From DATARH01 sp963712835 (lineage in GTDB: Bacteria > Pseudomonadota > Alphaproteobacteria > ATCC43930 > CGMCC-115725), in the NCBI GenBank assembly GCA_963712835.1, contig CAVQJJ010000005.1, positions 62,001-126,000 of the forward strand: a stretch of DNA of 64,000 nt. Reading direction: 5' to 3'. A program made the position numbers and the translations under genes. Positions 16,339-24,238 of the stretch are shown here, one piece after another. Under the pieces are notes generated by a model that saw only the letters and a program-made list of their open reading frames with translations, was not told where the DNA came from and searched no databases. Numbering within the stretch: position 1 is the first letter of the stretch; the number at the start of each line of letters is the position of its first letter.

Positions 16339-17529
16339 TTAGATATGGAGGGTTAACACGGCAGCATATGCGTATCCCGCGATCATGGCTCCGGTGATGG
16401 CGAAGGCAAGATAGAGGGCGAAGGCGCGAGGTTTTACTAAAGCCCAGACCGCCACCATCGCCGGGAACCCGGTCGCGCTCGTCGCCAGCATGAAGGCCAT
16501 CCCGGTTGCTGGGCTCATTCCGAGCCCGATGAGTCCCGAGACGAATGGAATGGCGGCAAAGCTATTGAGGTAGATCGGAATGCCGATCGCGACAGCGAGG
16601 GGCACCGCGAGTGGGCCAGCACCGGCACCGAGCGATGTCCCAACCGCACCGACCGGCAACCACGCGATCATCAGGCTCTCAAGAGCGTAGGCAACAGCGA
16701 GCCAACGGACGAGGAACCAGCCAGTCGTTGTAGCGGTCGTCAAAAACCGCTGAGACCGCGCGGCGTCCGTCCAGAACCGCCAGACGACCGCTGGCGAAGC
16801 AATTGCCTTCGACCCGCAACCAGATTTCGACCCGCAACCTGATAACGCAATCTTCGCGGTGGTCGATCCGCAGCAAGATTTCGGGGGCTCAGGAACCTCA
16901 GCGGCTTTCGATTTGCACCCGCCGATCGCCGCGTTCGGGGTGATCCGCAGTGTGGCAGGAGCATCGAGCCAACCAACACGGATCAGCAGCATCGTCCCGA
17001 ACCCGGCGAGCATTCCCATACCGACCGCCGAGATTATCTTCGCGACCGCAAAGCTCATGCCTAAAGCGCCTGCGGCGATGAAAAATTGCGTCGGGTCCAT
17101 CAGCGGCGACGAAATCCAGAACGCCATCACGGGAGCCAACGGAACCCCCGCGCCGAGCAGACCCGCAACGAGCGGGATGACGCCGCAGGAGCAGAACGGC
17201 AGGAGCGCGCCGATCAATGACGCGGTGACGACCATTCCGCTTTGGCGTCCGCGAAAGACCTTCGTGGCAAGTGAGTTGGCTCCGGTGGCCTTTGCAAACG
17301 CAGCCACCACCACCGAACCGGCGAGCCAGGGGCCGATGTGCGCGAGTTCACCCGCAACGTAACCGACGGTGCGGAAGGCTTGGTCGGGGCTGTATAGGTA
17401 CAGGCCCCCGAACAAGACCACGAGAGCAACAAGCACAAAGTCCATATGGCTCAGGCGGCTCGCGATCTGCCTCGAATAGACAGCCAATGGTGCAAGGCGA
17501 AGTGGTGAGGTTGCGGTTACTTCAGTCAT
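16339..17529 (-). CDS. Permease of the DUF318/ArsP type
   Basis: A 396-residue integral membrane protein with about eight hydrophobic helices in two blocks. The signature LLPFCSCGVIPLVAGLLGAG followed by FWISSPLMDP marks the UPF0718/ArsP permease family, some members of which export trivalent organoarsenicals. A cytoplasmic loop near the middle is rich in Cys-Gly-Ser (SCCGST, SGCGSKSGCGSK) and could bind metal or metalloid. The ATG at 17529 was chosen for its GGAGAG site. The gene is downstream of an arsR on the same strand, with a repeated palindromic operator 11 bp before its start. This supports metal(loid)-controlled efflux, substrate unproven. Confidence 0.85.
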   Translation of the reverse strand: MTEVTATSPLRLAPLAVYSRQIASRLSHMDFVLVALVVLFGGLYLYSPDQAFRTVGYVAGELAHIGPWLAGSVVVAAFAKATGANSLATKVFRGRQSGMVVTASLIGALLPFCSCGVIPLVAGLLGAGVPLAPVMAFWISSPLMDPTQFFIAAGALGMSFAVAKIISAVGMGMLAGFGTMLLIRVGWLDAPATLRITPNAAIGGCKSKAAEVPEPPKSCCGSTTAKIALSGCGSKSGCGSKAIASPAVVWRFWTDAARSQRFLTTATTTGWFLVRWLAVAYALESLMIAWLPVGAVGTSLGAGAGPLAVPLAVAIGIPIYLNSFAAIPFVSGLIGLGMSPATGMAFMLATSATGFPAMVAVWALVKPRAFALYLAFAITGAMIAGYAYAAVLTLHI

Positions 17530-17540
17530 GATGCTCTCCT

Positions 17541-17564
17541 CTATATAACCAGTTATGTAGTTGT
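17541..17564 (-). promoter_or_regulatory. Probable ArsR operator before the permease gene
   Basis: A 24-base sequence with the dyad core ATAACCAGTTAT, beginning CTATAT and ending GTAGTTGT on the plus strand. The same 24 bases recur at 17965-17988 in the opposite orientation, with only two differences, and these keep the dyad intact. It lies directly upstream of the permease ribosome-binding site, so a bound repressor would block transcription. Confidence 0.75.
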
Positions 17565-17609
17565 TTACGATCAAGCGAAGACGTGTTCGGTCGCATCCAG
17601 TTTTAGGGG

Positions 17610-17933
17610 TTAGCCGACGGCGCGCGAGCGGGCTGGTGGATCAGCCGCAAATCCGGCGCAACAGTTCTCTTTCACGAAGGCCAGGGCCTCGTTGATTGCC
17701 GCTTGGTTGGGCGTGCATCGCACGACCCGACCTTCCTTTCGCTGATCGACGAGTCCTGCCGTCACCAAGCCACGAAGATGGAAGGCAAGGGTCGATGCTG
17801 GTACTCGCAGGCGCGATTGCAATTCACCGATTGCCAAGCCCTCGCGGCCAGCTTGTACCAGGAGCCGCACGATCTGGAGTCGAACGGGATTGCCAAGTTC
17901 GGCGAGACGGTGAGCAGCAGTTTCGATGTCCAT
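17610..17933 (-). CDS. ArsR-family metal(loid)-responsive repressor
   Basis: A 107-residue winged-helix repressor: MDIETAAHRLAELGNPVRLQIVRLL is the ArsR/SmtB start, and STLAFHLRGLVTAGLVDQRKEGRVV is the recognition helix and wing. The classical ELCVCDL metal site in helix 3 is absent (here GELQSRLRVPAS). Instead there is a vicinal Cys pair in KENCCAGFA near the C-terminus plus Cys in VVRCTPN. C-terminal cysteine pairs are known metalloid ligands in another ArsR subtype. The ATG at 17933 begins the conserved region. It is upstream of the permease, and both genes carry the same operator. Confidence 0.9.
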   Translation of the reverse strand: MDIETAAHRLAELGNPVRLQIVRLLVQAGREGLAIGELQSRLRVPASTLAFHLRGLVTAGLVDQRKEGRVVRCTPNQAAINEALAFVKENCCAGFAADPPARSRAVG

Positions 17934-17964
17934 GCCCCTCACATAGCGCATCGGGAGGGTGATT

Positions 17965-17988
17965 ACAACTACAAAACTGGTTTTATAG
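17965..17988 (-). promoter_or_regulatory. Probable ArsR operator before arsR
   Basis: The inverted copy of the 17541-17564 element. Read on the minus strand it has the core AAAACCAGTTTT and matches the other site at 22 of 24 positions. It lies about 31 bp upstream of the arsR ATG, consistent with autoregulation. Confidence 0.75.
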
Positions 17989-18089
17989 TCTACACGGCTT
18001 GAACCAGTCTCGCGTCCGGATCACGATCCACACGACCGACAGCATTACCGGGACATCCGAGCAGAGCAATCAGCCCTGACGGGTGTAGG

Positions 18090-18116
18090 GGCGGGCAGCC
18101 GGACTCGAACCGGTAC
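18090..18116 (-). other. Isolated tRNA-3'-end-like fragment
   Basis: On the minus strand ACCGG-TTCGAGT-CCGGC resembles a tRNA T-arm and is followed by acceptor-like CTGCCCGCCCC. No D-arm or anticodon arm precedes it and no CCA follows. It is 17-43 bases downstream of the tRNA-Leu 3' end and shares the T-loop GGTTCGAGTCCGG with it. It may be a remnant of a second tRNA or a partial duplication. Confidence 0.4.
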
Positions 18117-18132
18117 TCTGGTGCAAACGGAT

Positions 18133-18426
18133 TGGTGGCCCTCCCCGGACTCGAACCGGGACGCCTCGCGGCGCGCGATTTTCATACCACTTCGGCTTTC
18201 GCCGCCCCTCGCGGGTTCGTGGTCTGGACTGTCCCTTCACCATTACGGCTGTCGCCGCCTTAGGTGCCGCCCGTCCAGTCTCTACACCTTCCCGATCGCT
18301 CGGGCTTGGCTCGGGATTAGCAGCTAAGCCTTCCCCGACTTTGAGCGGTTCTGCACCCGGCGTTTCCGCCGGGGCACTCAATTTTTCCTCTGAGTCGCGT
18401 GCGTCTACCAATTCCGCCAGAGGGCC
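18133..18426 (-). tRNA. tRNA-Leu (CAA), interrupted by a group I intron
   Basis: The 5' exon is 18426-18392 (35 nt), the 3' exon 18182-18133 (50 nt), giving an 85-nt class II tRNA with encoded CCA. Acceptor GGCCCTC pairs with GAGGGCC, the anticodon stem CGCGA pairs with TCGCG, the variable arm is CGCC-GCGA-GGCG, and the T-arm is CCCGG-TTCGAGT-CCGGG. Joining the exons restores a 7-base loop CTCAAAA, anticodon CAA. The intron sits after the first anticodon base. The boundary is inferred from stem pairing and the terminal intron G. Confidence 0.88.
18183..18391 (-). ncRNA. Group I self-splicing intron in tRNA-Leu
   Basis: 209 nt. The core strings resemble the cyanobacterial tRNA-Leu intron: GCTAATCCCGAGCCAAG (18321-18305) in the P4-P6 region, GGTGTAGAGACTGGAC (18288-18273), and ACAGTCCAGACCAC (18232-18219), the last two pairing through CTGGAC/GTCCAG. 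The intron ends in G before AAAATCGCG. The 5' exon end ACTC pairs with GAGT inside the intron to form P1. The exon terminates in C, so the splice-site pair is C-G rather than the usual U-G. No homing endonuclease is encoded. Confidence 0.85.
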
Positions 18427-18785
18427 CGCGGCCTACATAGCATGACTATTCGGAGCCGCCAACGGGGCGGCCAGTTTGGCGGCATTCGCGATGCCGCGAG
18501 CAGTTGCCGCGTATGTAACCGGCGGGCGGGAGGCTTCGGCCGGGCGAGCGCGCGTTTCGCGTTCGCGTCGCGCTTGGGAGTTCGGCCGTTCGACCGTGAT
18601 TTGAGGCCAACCGGTGCCGTCGCCCTTCTGACATTGACCGCCCCTGCATCGATCGCGTCCTTGAAAGGGACGGCGTACAATCTCCGACGATCTGTGCGTT
18701 AGTGCGCAGCCCGTTGGGCTCACACAGCTGTCGGCACACAGCCGGCCAGGTCGAGCGACGACCGGCCGGACTATAGCCGCGAGCC
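18427..18785. other. 359-bp gap upstream of tRNA-Leu
   Basis: Open frames on both strands look random (Arg/Ala/Pro-rich, no family pattern). Around 18684-18760 there are short inverted repeats such as CACACAGC / GCTGTGTG-like arms. The tRNA-Leu promoter should lie near 18430-18470 on the minus strand, but I cannot identify it clearly. Confidence 0.4.
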
Positions 18786-19469
18786 CTAGATCGGCAAGAG
18801 CAGTTGCTCGCGTTTCGCCGGCCGCGATTTTCCCGTGGCGCCGCTCGCCGGGTCTTCGAGCTCGCCGCGCGCGACGATCTTGAGGCGCTCGGGCGGCAAC
18901 GGCCGTTGGAGGGCGAGCGCCTCGTCGACCGGTGCGTGAAGCCAGATATCGCGCTCCTCTTGTGTCATAAGCATGACCGGCATCGCCTTTGAATGCACCG
19001 GGCTGACCACGCTGTTGGGCTCGGTAGTGAGAAAGCCGAAAAGCAGGTGCTCGCCCCGGTCTTTCCCGCGCTCGCCGGTCCATGGCCGCCAGATGCCGGC
19101 GAACGCAAAAAGCGGCCGGGCGTCATCCAGCGCGAACCAATGCGGGATTTTGGGGCGGAAATCCGTCCACTCGCAGAACGAATTCGCCGGCACCAAGCAG
19201 CGCCAGCGCGCTTCGAGCCACGGCAGCCACCACGGGCTCTCGGTGTTGCGCACATTGGTCACTGGCCGCTGTCCGGCCTGCGGCGGCGGCAGGCCCCAGC
19301 GCATCGGCAGCATCTCGCGCAACCCGTCGCGGCCCGCTCGCACCACCGGCGCCACATGGTCAGGGAAGATCGCCGGCAGCGGCGGCTGGTTGCCGGTCTG
19401 GTCGAGCATGACGCCGAGCAGCCGGCGCGTCTCGTCCGGCGCCTTCGTGTATGAATAGAGATTGCACAT
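18786..19469 (-). CDS. SOS response-associated peptidase family protein (YedK/HMCES type)
   Basis: SRAP-domain proteins crosslink through Cys2 to abasic sites in single-stranded DNA, shielding them. The 227-residue product has Cys2 (MCNLYSYT), the Asn in TNVRNTESP, the Glu in ANSFCEWTD, and the catalytic His in VHSKAMPVML. Length is standard. The Cys must follow Met1 for function, which fixes the start at 19469. The ATG overlaps the stop of the upstream hydrolase as TGATG, so the two are likely read together. No LexA-type box was recognised upstream. Confidence 0.93.
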   Translation of the reverse strand: MCNLYSYTKAPDETRRLLGVMLDQTGNQPPLPAIFPDHVAPVVRAGRDGLREMLPMRWGLPPPQAGQRPVTNVRNTESPWWLPWLEARWRCLVPANSFCEWTDFRPKIPHWFALDDARPLFAFAGIWRPWTGERGKDRGEHLLFGFLTTEPNSVVSPVHSKAMPVMLMTQEERDIWLHAPVDEALALQRPLPPERLKIVARGELEDPASGATGKSRPAKREQLLLPI

Positions 19470-20270
19470 CAGCCAGGTAACCGCCGATGCAAGAAATCAT
19501 GCAGATCGGCGGCACAGCGGTCGGGCACCGCGTCGCAGATATTGTGCGGCAGCCCGTCATAGACCTTGAATTCGACATCCTTAAGGCGGCGGAACGGCTC
19601 GTAATTTTCCAGCGAGCCGACCGTCTCGGCGCCGGGAATCACCACCATCGTCGGGCATTGGATGCGCGCGACCTCGCCGCTCCAGTCATAGCTCGCCATC
19701 AGCAGCACGAACTTGCCGATAAATTCCGGATCGTTCTTCGCCGCTTCGTCGAGAAACCACTCGACCAAGCCGGGATCGGCGTCGTCGGGCAGACGGTCGC
19801 GGATGGTTTCGGCGAGAAAGCCGCGCATCCCTTTGGCCTGGATTTGCGGGATCCAGCTCGACGCCTGGCTGTTCTTGAGACCCGGCGTCGAGCCGTAGAG
19901 CGACAGGCTGGTCACGCGGCCGGGATGATTCATCGCCAGCTGCTGGCCGAGATAACCGCCGGCCGAGTTGCCGGCGACATGCACCTCAGCAAGCCCGAGA
20001 TGATCGAGCAGCTCGACGACGTCAAGCACCAGCCGGTCGAGGGTCAGCGGGCTCGCGGCCGGCGGCACCTCAGAGGAGCCGTGGCCGCGCAGATCGAGTT
20101 CTGAGGACCCGCCAGTCGCGGCAAAGATGCGGCACCCAACCGAACCAGCGCCGCGCGCTCCCCATCGCCGCATGCAGCAGCAACAGCGTCGGCCGCTTGG
20201 CCCAGGGATTGGTGAAGTCGTCGACGTAATAGGCGAGCTTCAACCCATCGCTGGCGACGAAGGTATTCAC
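19469..20270 (-). pseudogene. Alpha/beta hydrolase, broken by a frameshift
   Basis: The N-terminal piece, from ATG 20270, reads MNTFVASDGLKLAYYVDDF, then RPTLLLLHAAMGSARRW and PHLCRDWRVLR. The family continuation LDLRGHGSSEVP, with nucleophile elbow AGNSAGG and final His in DGLPHNICD, is in a different frame. The break is near 20100, at CTCAGAACTCGATCTG, where one extra A would account for it. Repaired, it is a normal alpha/beta hydrolase of about 266 residues. The frame after the break remains intact to 19469 with no other damage, which favours a recent mutation or a base-call error. Confidence 0.8.
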
Positions 20271-20271
20271 G

Positions 20272-21381
20272 TCATTTGCCCGCCGGCGGCGGTGGCAACC
20301 CAGCCATGAACTTCACGAGATAAGGCTTCCAAATCGCCGCGTAGTAATGGCTGAAATGGCCGTGCGTGTCCTTGCCGTAGGGGGTCAATACGTAGGTGCC
20401 GTGCGCGATCTTCTTCATGCCGCGCTCGACCGTGCCGAGGTCCGGCGGATCGGCGAAATCCTCGGCGTTGTTGACCAGCAGCACATGCGCCTTGATCTTC
20501 GGCAGGTCGGCCTCGGGGCTGTAGTCGTAGATCGATTCGAGCTCGTAGAGCGTGTTGTTGGCGTCGCCGTTTTTCATGAGCGCCGCGAGCCGCTTGTCGT
20601 AGAGTGCCTTGGCCGCGTCCATGGTCGGCGCCTGTTCCTGAATGCGCACCGGGCTTTCAGTAAAGACATTGCCGGCAGCCGCGTATTTGTAGAGCGACGG
20701 GCTCTGCTCGTAATTGCCGTTGTTCCAGGCCGGGTCGTGGCGGATCAGCTCGGCCATCGCGTGGCGCAGCATATAGTTGCGGCCGCTGATCTCGACCGGC
20801 TGGCACGACAGCCCGACCGTGCCGTCCGTCAGATCGGGGTACATCTCCGCCCACATGAATTGCTGCATGCAGCCAAGCGAACTGCCGATGATGAGCCGCA
20901 GATGCGCGACCTTGAGTCCGTCGGTGATCAGGCGATGCTCCACATCGATCATGTCGTGATAGCGGTAATGCGGGAACTGGCCCTTGAGCCCGTCCGATGG
21001 TTTTGACGAGCCGCCGCGGCCGAGCGCGTCGGGCATGATGATGAAGTATTTCGCCGGATCGAGCGGCTGGCCGGGCTTGAACAGCTCGTCGGCGATGGTC
21101 GGCCGGAACCAGTTGGCGCCGGTGCCGGTGTTGCCCTGGAGCAGGAGCACCCCGTTGACGATCTCACCGGCGGCGTTCTTCTTCGGCGTGCCGATCGTGC
21201 GGTAATGCAGCTTCAGCTCGGGCAGGCTCTCACCGCTAACGAATTTGTAGTCATGGATGACGTAGTCGCCCTCCTGGTAGCCGGGCCAATTGGTGGTGCT
21301 CTTGGCCTCCCCCTCCTCCTGCGCCAGCGCGGGCGCGGCAAGGGCGAGCAGCACAGCAATCACCAGAAAGCGGACGAGCAT
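20272..21381 (-). CDS. Exported MetX-like alpha/beta hydrolase
   Basis: 369 residues with a clear signal peptide (MLVRFLVIAVLLALAAPALAQ). The fold is that of the homoserine O-acetyltransferase/MetX group: HYRTIGTP, LLLQGNTGTGANW, DALGRGGSSKPSDGL, nucleophile Ser in IIGSSLGCMQ, and terminal His in DTHGHFSHYY. Export argues against methionine biosynthesis, so it is probably a periplasmic esterase-type enzyme of unknown substrate. AAGGAGAAG precedes the ATG. It follows a cytosolic paralogue (21405-22448) on the same strand, and the two share long identical stretches such as GRGGSSKPSDGLKG. Confidence 0.85.
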   Translation of the reverse strand: MLVRFLVIAVLLALAAPALAQEEGEAKSTTNWPGYQEGDYVIHDYKFVSGESLPELKLHYRTIGTPKKNAAGEIVNGVLLLQGNTGTGANWFRPTIADELFKPGQPLDPAKYFIIMPDALGRGGSSKPSDGLKGQFPHYRYHDMIDVEHRLITDGLKVAHLRLIIGSSLGCMQQFMWAEMYPDLTDGTVGLSCQPVEISGRNYMLRHAMAELIRHDPAWNNGNYEQSPSLYKYAAAGNVFTESPVRIQEQAPTMDAAKALYDKRLAALMKNGDANNTLYELESIYDYSPEADLPKIKAHVLLVNNAEDFADPPDLGTVERGMKKIAHGTYVLTPYGKDTHGHFSHYYAAIWKPYLVKFMAGLPPPPAGK

Positions 21382-21404
21382 TTTTTGCTTCTCCTTGTTT
21401 GAGG

Positions 21405-22448
21405 TCACTCAGCCGCCGCGGCGCGTTCGGGCCCGAGCGTCGCCAGGAATTCGATCAGATACGGCTTCCACAGCTCGGCGTAGAAGTGGCTGAAATGCCC
21501 GTGCGTGTTGGGGCCGGCCGGGATCAGCACGTAGCGGCCGTTCCTCACCCGCTTCATGGCGCGCTCGACGGTGCCGAGCTCGGGCGGGTTGGCATGGTCT
21601 TCCTGGTCGTTGATCAGCATGATCTTGGCCTTGATCTTGTCCAGGTCGGGCTCGGGGTCGTAATCCATGATCGCCTCGATCGCCCAGAGCTGGTTATTGG
21701 CGTCGCCCTTGGCCGCATCGGCGAGGCGCTTTTCGTAAAGCGCGTTCGCGGCTTCGAGCGTCGGCGCCATTTCCTGGATGCGGGTCGGGCTTTCGGTGCC
21801 GAAATTACCGGCCGCTGCGTAGATGTAATGCCGCGGGTTCTTGTCGTAGAAGCCATTGTTCCAGTCCGGATCGTGGCGGATCGCCTCGGCCTGGGCGCGG
21901 CGGCCGAGCCAGTTGCGGCCACTGATCTGCACTGGCTGGCAAGAGATCGGTATCACTCCGTCCATCAGGTCGGGATAGGCCTCGGCCCATAGCCAGGCGT
22001 GCATGCCGCCCATCGAGCTGCCAATCACCAGACGCAGATGCCCGACGCCGAGCCCCTCGGTGATCAGGCGATAGCCGCTATCCACCATGTCGCGATAGCG
22101 GTAGCGCGGGAAATTCCCTTTGAGGCCGTCCGACGGCTTCGACGAGCCGCCGCGCCCGAGCGCGTCCTGCATGATGATGAAGTAGTGGCGCGCGTCCAGC
22201 GGCTGACCCGGGCCGTAAAGATGGTCGGCGAGGCTCGGGCGCAGCCAGTTCTCGCCGGTGCCGGTATTGCCCTGCAGCAGCAGCAGGCCGTTGACGATCT
22301 TGCCCGAGGCGTCGCGCCGCGGCACGCCCATGGTGCGGTAGTGCAGCTTCAACTCCGGCAGCGCATCGCCGCTGGCGAAGCGGTAATCCTTGAGGATGAA
22401 ATCGGCTTCCCGGTAGTTCGGCCAGCGACTGGCGTAGTCTTCGGGCAT
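21405..22448 (-). CDS. Cytosolic MetX-like alpha/beta hydrolase, paralogue of the next gene
   Basis: 347 residues from the ATG at 22448, which has GGAGAAGAG upstream. It has no signal peptide. It shares with the 20272 gene the blocks LPELKLHYRT, GLLLLQGNTGTGENW, GRGGSSKPSDGLKG, the nucleophile elbow VIGSSMGGMHAW, and the closing NTHGHFSHFYAELWKPYL. The MetX-like Ser-Asp-His triad is therefore complete. The two genes are 23 bp apart and probably one operon that arose by duplication, with one copy gaining export. The open frame extends upstream to 22742 through repeat DNA and is not used. Confidence 0.85.
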   Translation of the reverse strand: MPEDYASRWPNYREADFILKDYRFASGDALPELKLHYRTMGVPRRDASGKIVNGLLLLQGNTGTGENWLRPSLADHLYGPGQPLDARHYFIIMQDALGRGGSSKPSDGLKGNFPRYRYRDMVDSGYRLITEGLGVGHLRLVIGSSMGGMHAWLWAEAYPDLMDGVIPISCQPVQISGRNWLGRRAQAEAIRHDPDWNNGFYDKNPRHYIYAAAGNFGTESPTRIQEMAPTLEAANALYEKRLADAAKGDANNQLWAIEAIMDYDPEPDLDKIKAKIMLINDQEDHANPPELGTVERAMKRVRNGRYVLIPAGPNTHGHFSHFYAELWKPYLIEFLATLGPERAAAAE

Positions 22449-22472
22449 TCGCTCTTCTCCCTCTCCGTTGTC

Positions 22473-22540
22473 GCCCCCGCGAAGGCGGGGGCCCAGGGGC
22501 AGGTGACGGAACGGTTGCCCTGGGTTCCCACTTTTGCGGG
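22473..22540. repeat. Intergenic imperfect inverted repeat
   Basis: The left arm 22473-22500 (CCCCGCGAAGGCGGGGGCCC plus AGGGGC) and right arm 22517-22540 (GCCCTGGGTTCCC..TTTTGCGGG) pair imperfectly around a 16-base centre. The same GCGGGnnCCCAGGGGC unit recurs at 32271-32307 and 32366-32402, so this is a dispersed family confined to gene gaps. Confidence 0.65.
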
Positions 22541-22561
22541 AAAGACGAGAATATCTTGCTT

Positions 22562-23410
22562 TCAAGCCATGATCGGCGCGGCACCTTCGAGCGTCGTGCG
22601 GTGCATGAGCCTCGCGTAGCGCGCCTCGTCGAACGGGGTCGCGCAATGCTGGGTGCAGCGATTGTCCCACAGCACGCCGTCGCCGTCGCGCCAGCGGTGG
22701 CGGTAGACGAAACGGTCCTGGTGCGCGAATTCCTGCAGCCAAGCGACGAGTGCGCGGCCCTCGTCCTTGGGCAGGCCGTCGATGTCGCAGGCCCAGCGGC
22801 CGATATAAAGCGATACGACGCCGCTTTTGTCGTGGCGGCGCACCAGCGGGTGGTAGACATCGGGTCGGGCGACCAACTCCTCGGGCGTATAGGGTCGCAT
22901 ATTGGGATAGTTGATCGCGTGCATGTCGGCGCGGCTGAATCTGGCTCGGTGGCCGGCGATCTTCCGCTTCACGTCATCCGGCAGCGCCGCGTAAACCGCC
23001 CGCATGTCGGCGAACAGCGTGTCGCCGCCTTCGGGCGGGACGATCTTGGCATAAAGGAACGACCCGGCATTGGGCACAATCTTGTCCTCGCCATCGGTAT
23101 GGAAGCCCATGCCGGCGCCGCGCAAACCCAGTGGTTTGCCGTTCTTTTCGGCATTGCCGACGACCCATACCTCCGGCAACTCGGGCAGATTGAATTCGGA
23201 CGGCACCATGATGTGCAACGGGCCGAGCCGGCGGCTGAACGCGACATGTTCGGCGGGGGTCATGTCGAGATCGCGAAAGACGAGAATGCCGTAGCGGAAC
23301 CAGGCGGCCTCGATCTCGCGCAGGGTCGCGTCATCGACCTGGAGATTGGGGGCGACGCCGGTCACCTCGCCGGCAAACTCGCCATGCAGCGGACGAATTT
23401 CCAGGGCCAT
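22562..23410 (-). CDS. TauD/TfdA-family Fe(II)/2-oxoglutarate dioxygenase
   Basis: 282 residues starting MALEIRPLHGEFAGEVTGV. Iron ligands are evident: the HxD pair in GMGFHTDGE and the distal His in DNRCTQHCATPFDEARYARLMHRTTLEG split over the conserved end segment, which also has the 2-oxoglutarate-binding Arg. Family members oxidise substrates such as taurine, 2,4-D or carnitine-like compounds; the substrate here is unknown. The ATG at 23410 is used because it begins the conserved text, five codons after an earlier ATG. It is downstream of nothing on its strand and upstream of the MetX-like pair after a repeat-containing gap. Confidence 0.9.
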   Translation of the reverse strand: MALEIRPLHGEFAGEVTGVAPNLQVDDATLREIEAAWFRYGILVFRDLDMTPAEHVAFSRRLGPLHIMVPSEFNLPELPEVWVVGNAEKNGKPLGLRGAGMGFHTDGEDKIVPNAGSFLYAKIVPPEGGDTLFADMRAVYAALPDDVKRKIAGHRARFSRADMHAINYPNMRPYTPEELVARPDVYHPLVRRHDKSGVVSLYIGRWACDIDGLPKDEGRALVAWLQEFAHQDRFVYRHRWRDGDGVLWDNRCTQHCATPFDEARYARLMHRTTLEGAAPIMA

Positions 23411-23491
23411 CGCTCGCGCTCCCACCGGTTTGCCGTTATCCTAGCCCGGCGCTGGGCGCTCGTCTCGTCGTCAATCCAAGGGTTTCGTAGG

Positions 23492-24238
23492 ATGAGCTTT
23501 GTTCGGCTCGCCATCGTCGTCATCGTCCTTCTCGCCGCCGCGCTGCCGGCCCAGGCTCAGCAGATCAAATGCGGTGCGTTCAACGCCTTCGCCGCGTCCC
23601 CTGCCCCGCGCACCAATCCGGAGCCGGTCGCCACCTTTCACCGCATCAACGCCAAGGTCAAAAGCACGCCCTACCGCATCCTCTTCTTCGGCGATTCGAT
23701 CACCGAGCGCTGGGACGAGCCGCGATGGGGCGCGAAGCGCGTATGGGACGCGAACCTCGCGCCGCGCGGCGTGCTTGACGCCGGGGTCAGCGGCGACCGC
23801 ACCGAGCACCTGCGCTGGCGGCTCGACAACGGCAATCTCGACGGGCCGCCGCCAAAAGGCGTGATCGTGATGATCGGCACCAACGACCTCGAGCACGGCC
23901 GCCCGCCAGCCGAAGCGGCCGAAGGCGTGCGCCAGGTGCTGATCCGGCTGCGCCAGAAGGTGCCGAGCGCGCGCATCCTGCTGCTCGGCCTGACGCCGCG
24001 CGGCGGCGCGCCGTGGGACCAACTCCGGATCGAGGCCAGCCAGGTCAACCAGATGATCGGTTCCTGCGCCGATGGTCAGACGATCTGGGCGACCGATATC
24101 GGCCAGCCGCTGCTCGACGCCAAAGGCATGCTCAGCAACACGCTGTCGCCCGACTACCTGCACTTCAACGCCGAGGGCTACGAGCGGATCGCACCGGGCC
24201 TCGACCATTGGATCGACCAGATTTTCGGGCCTGGTTAA
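23492..24238 (+). CDS. Exported SGNH/GDSL-type hydrolase
   Basis: 248 residues with a signal peptide (MSFVRLAIVVIVLLAAALPAQAQQ). SGNH blocks are complete: block I FFGDSITERW with the nucleophile Ser, Gly in GVSGDRTEHL, block III MIGTNDLEHG, and block V DYLHFNAEGY with Asp and His. It resembles the platelet-activating-factor-acetylhydrolase-like or rhamnogalacturonan-esterase group, a periplasmic esterase. It is divergent from the TauD-type gene across an 81-bp spacer. The open frame extends far upstream only as antisense to the dioxygenase. A GC-rich hairpin lies 16 bp after the stop. Confidence 0.9.
   Translation: MSFVRLAIVVIVLLAAALPAQAQQIKCGAFNAFAASPAPRTNPEPVATFHRINAKVKSTPYRILFFGDSITERWDEPRWGAKRVWDANLAPRGVLDAGVSGDRTEHLRWRLDNGNLDGPPPKGVIVMIGTNDLEHGRPPAEAAEGVRQVLIRLRQKVPSARILLLGLTPRGGAPWDQLRIEASQVNQMIGSCADGQTIWATDIGQPLLDAKGMLSNTLSPDYLHFNAEGYERIAPGLDHWIDQIFGPG

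Noticed and set aside
18070..18411. 113-codon minus-strand frame
   Set aside because: It runs through the tRNA-Leu gene and its intron, which explain the sequence better.
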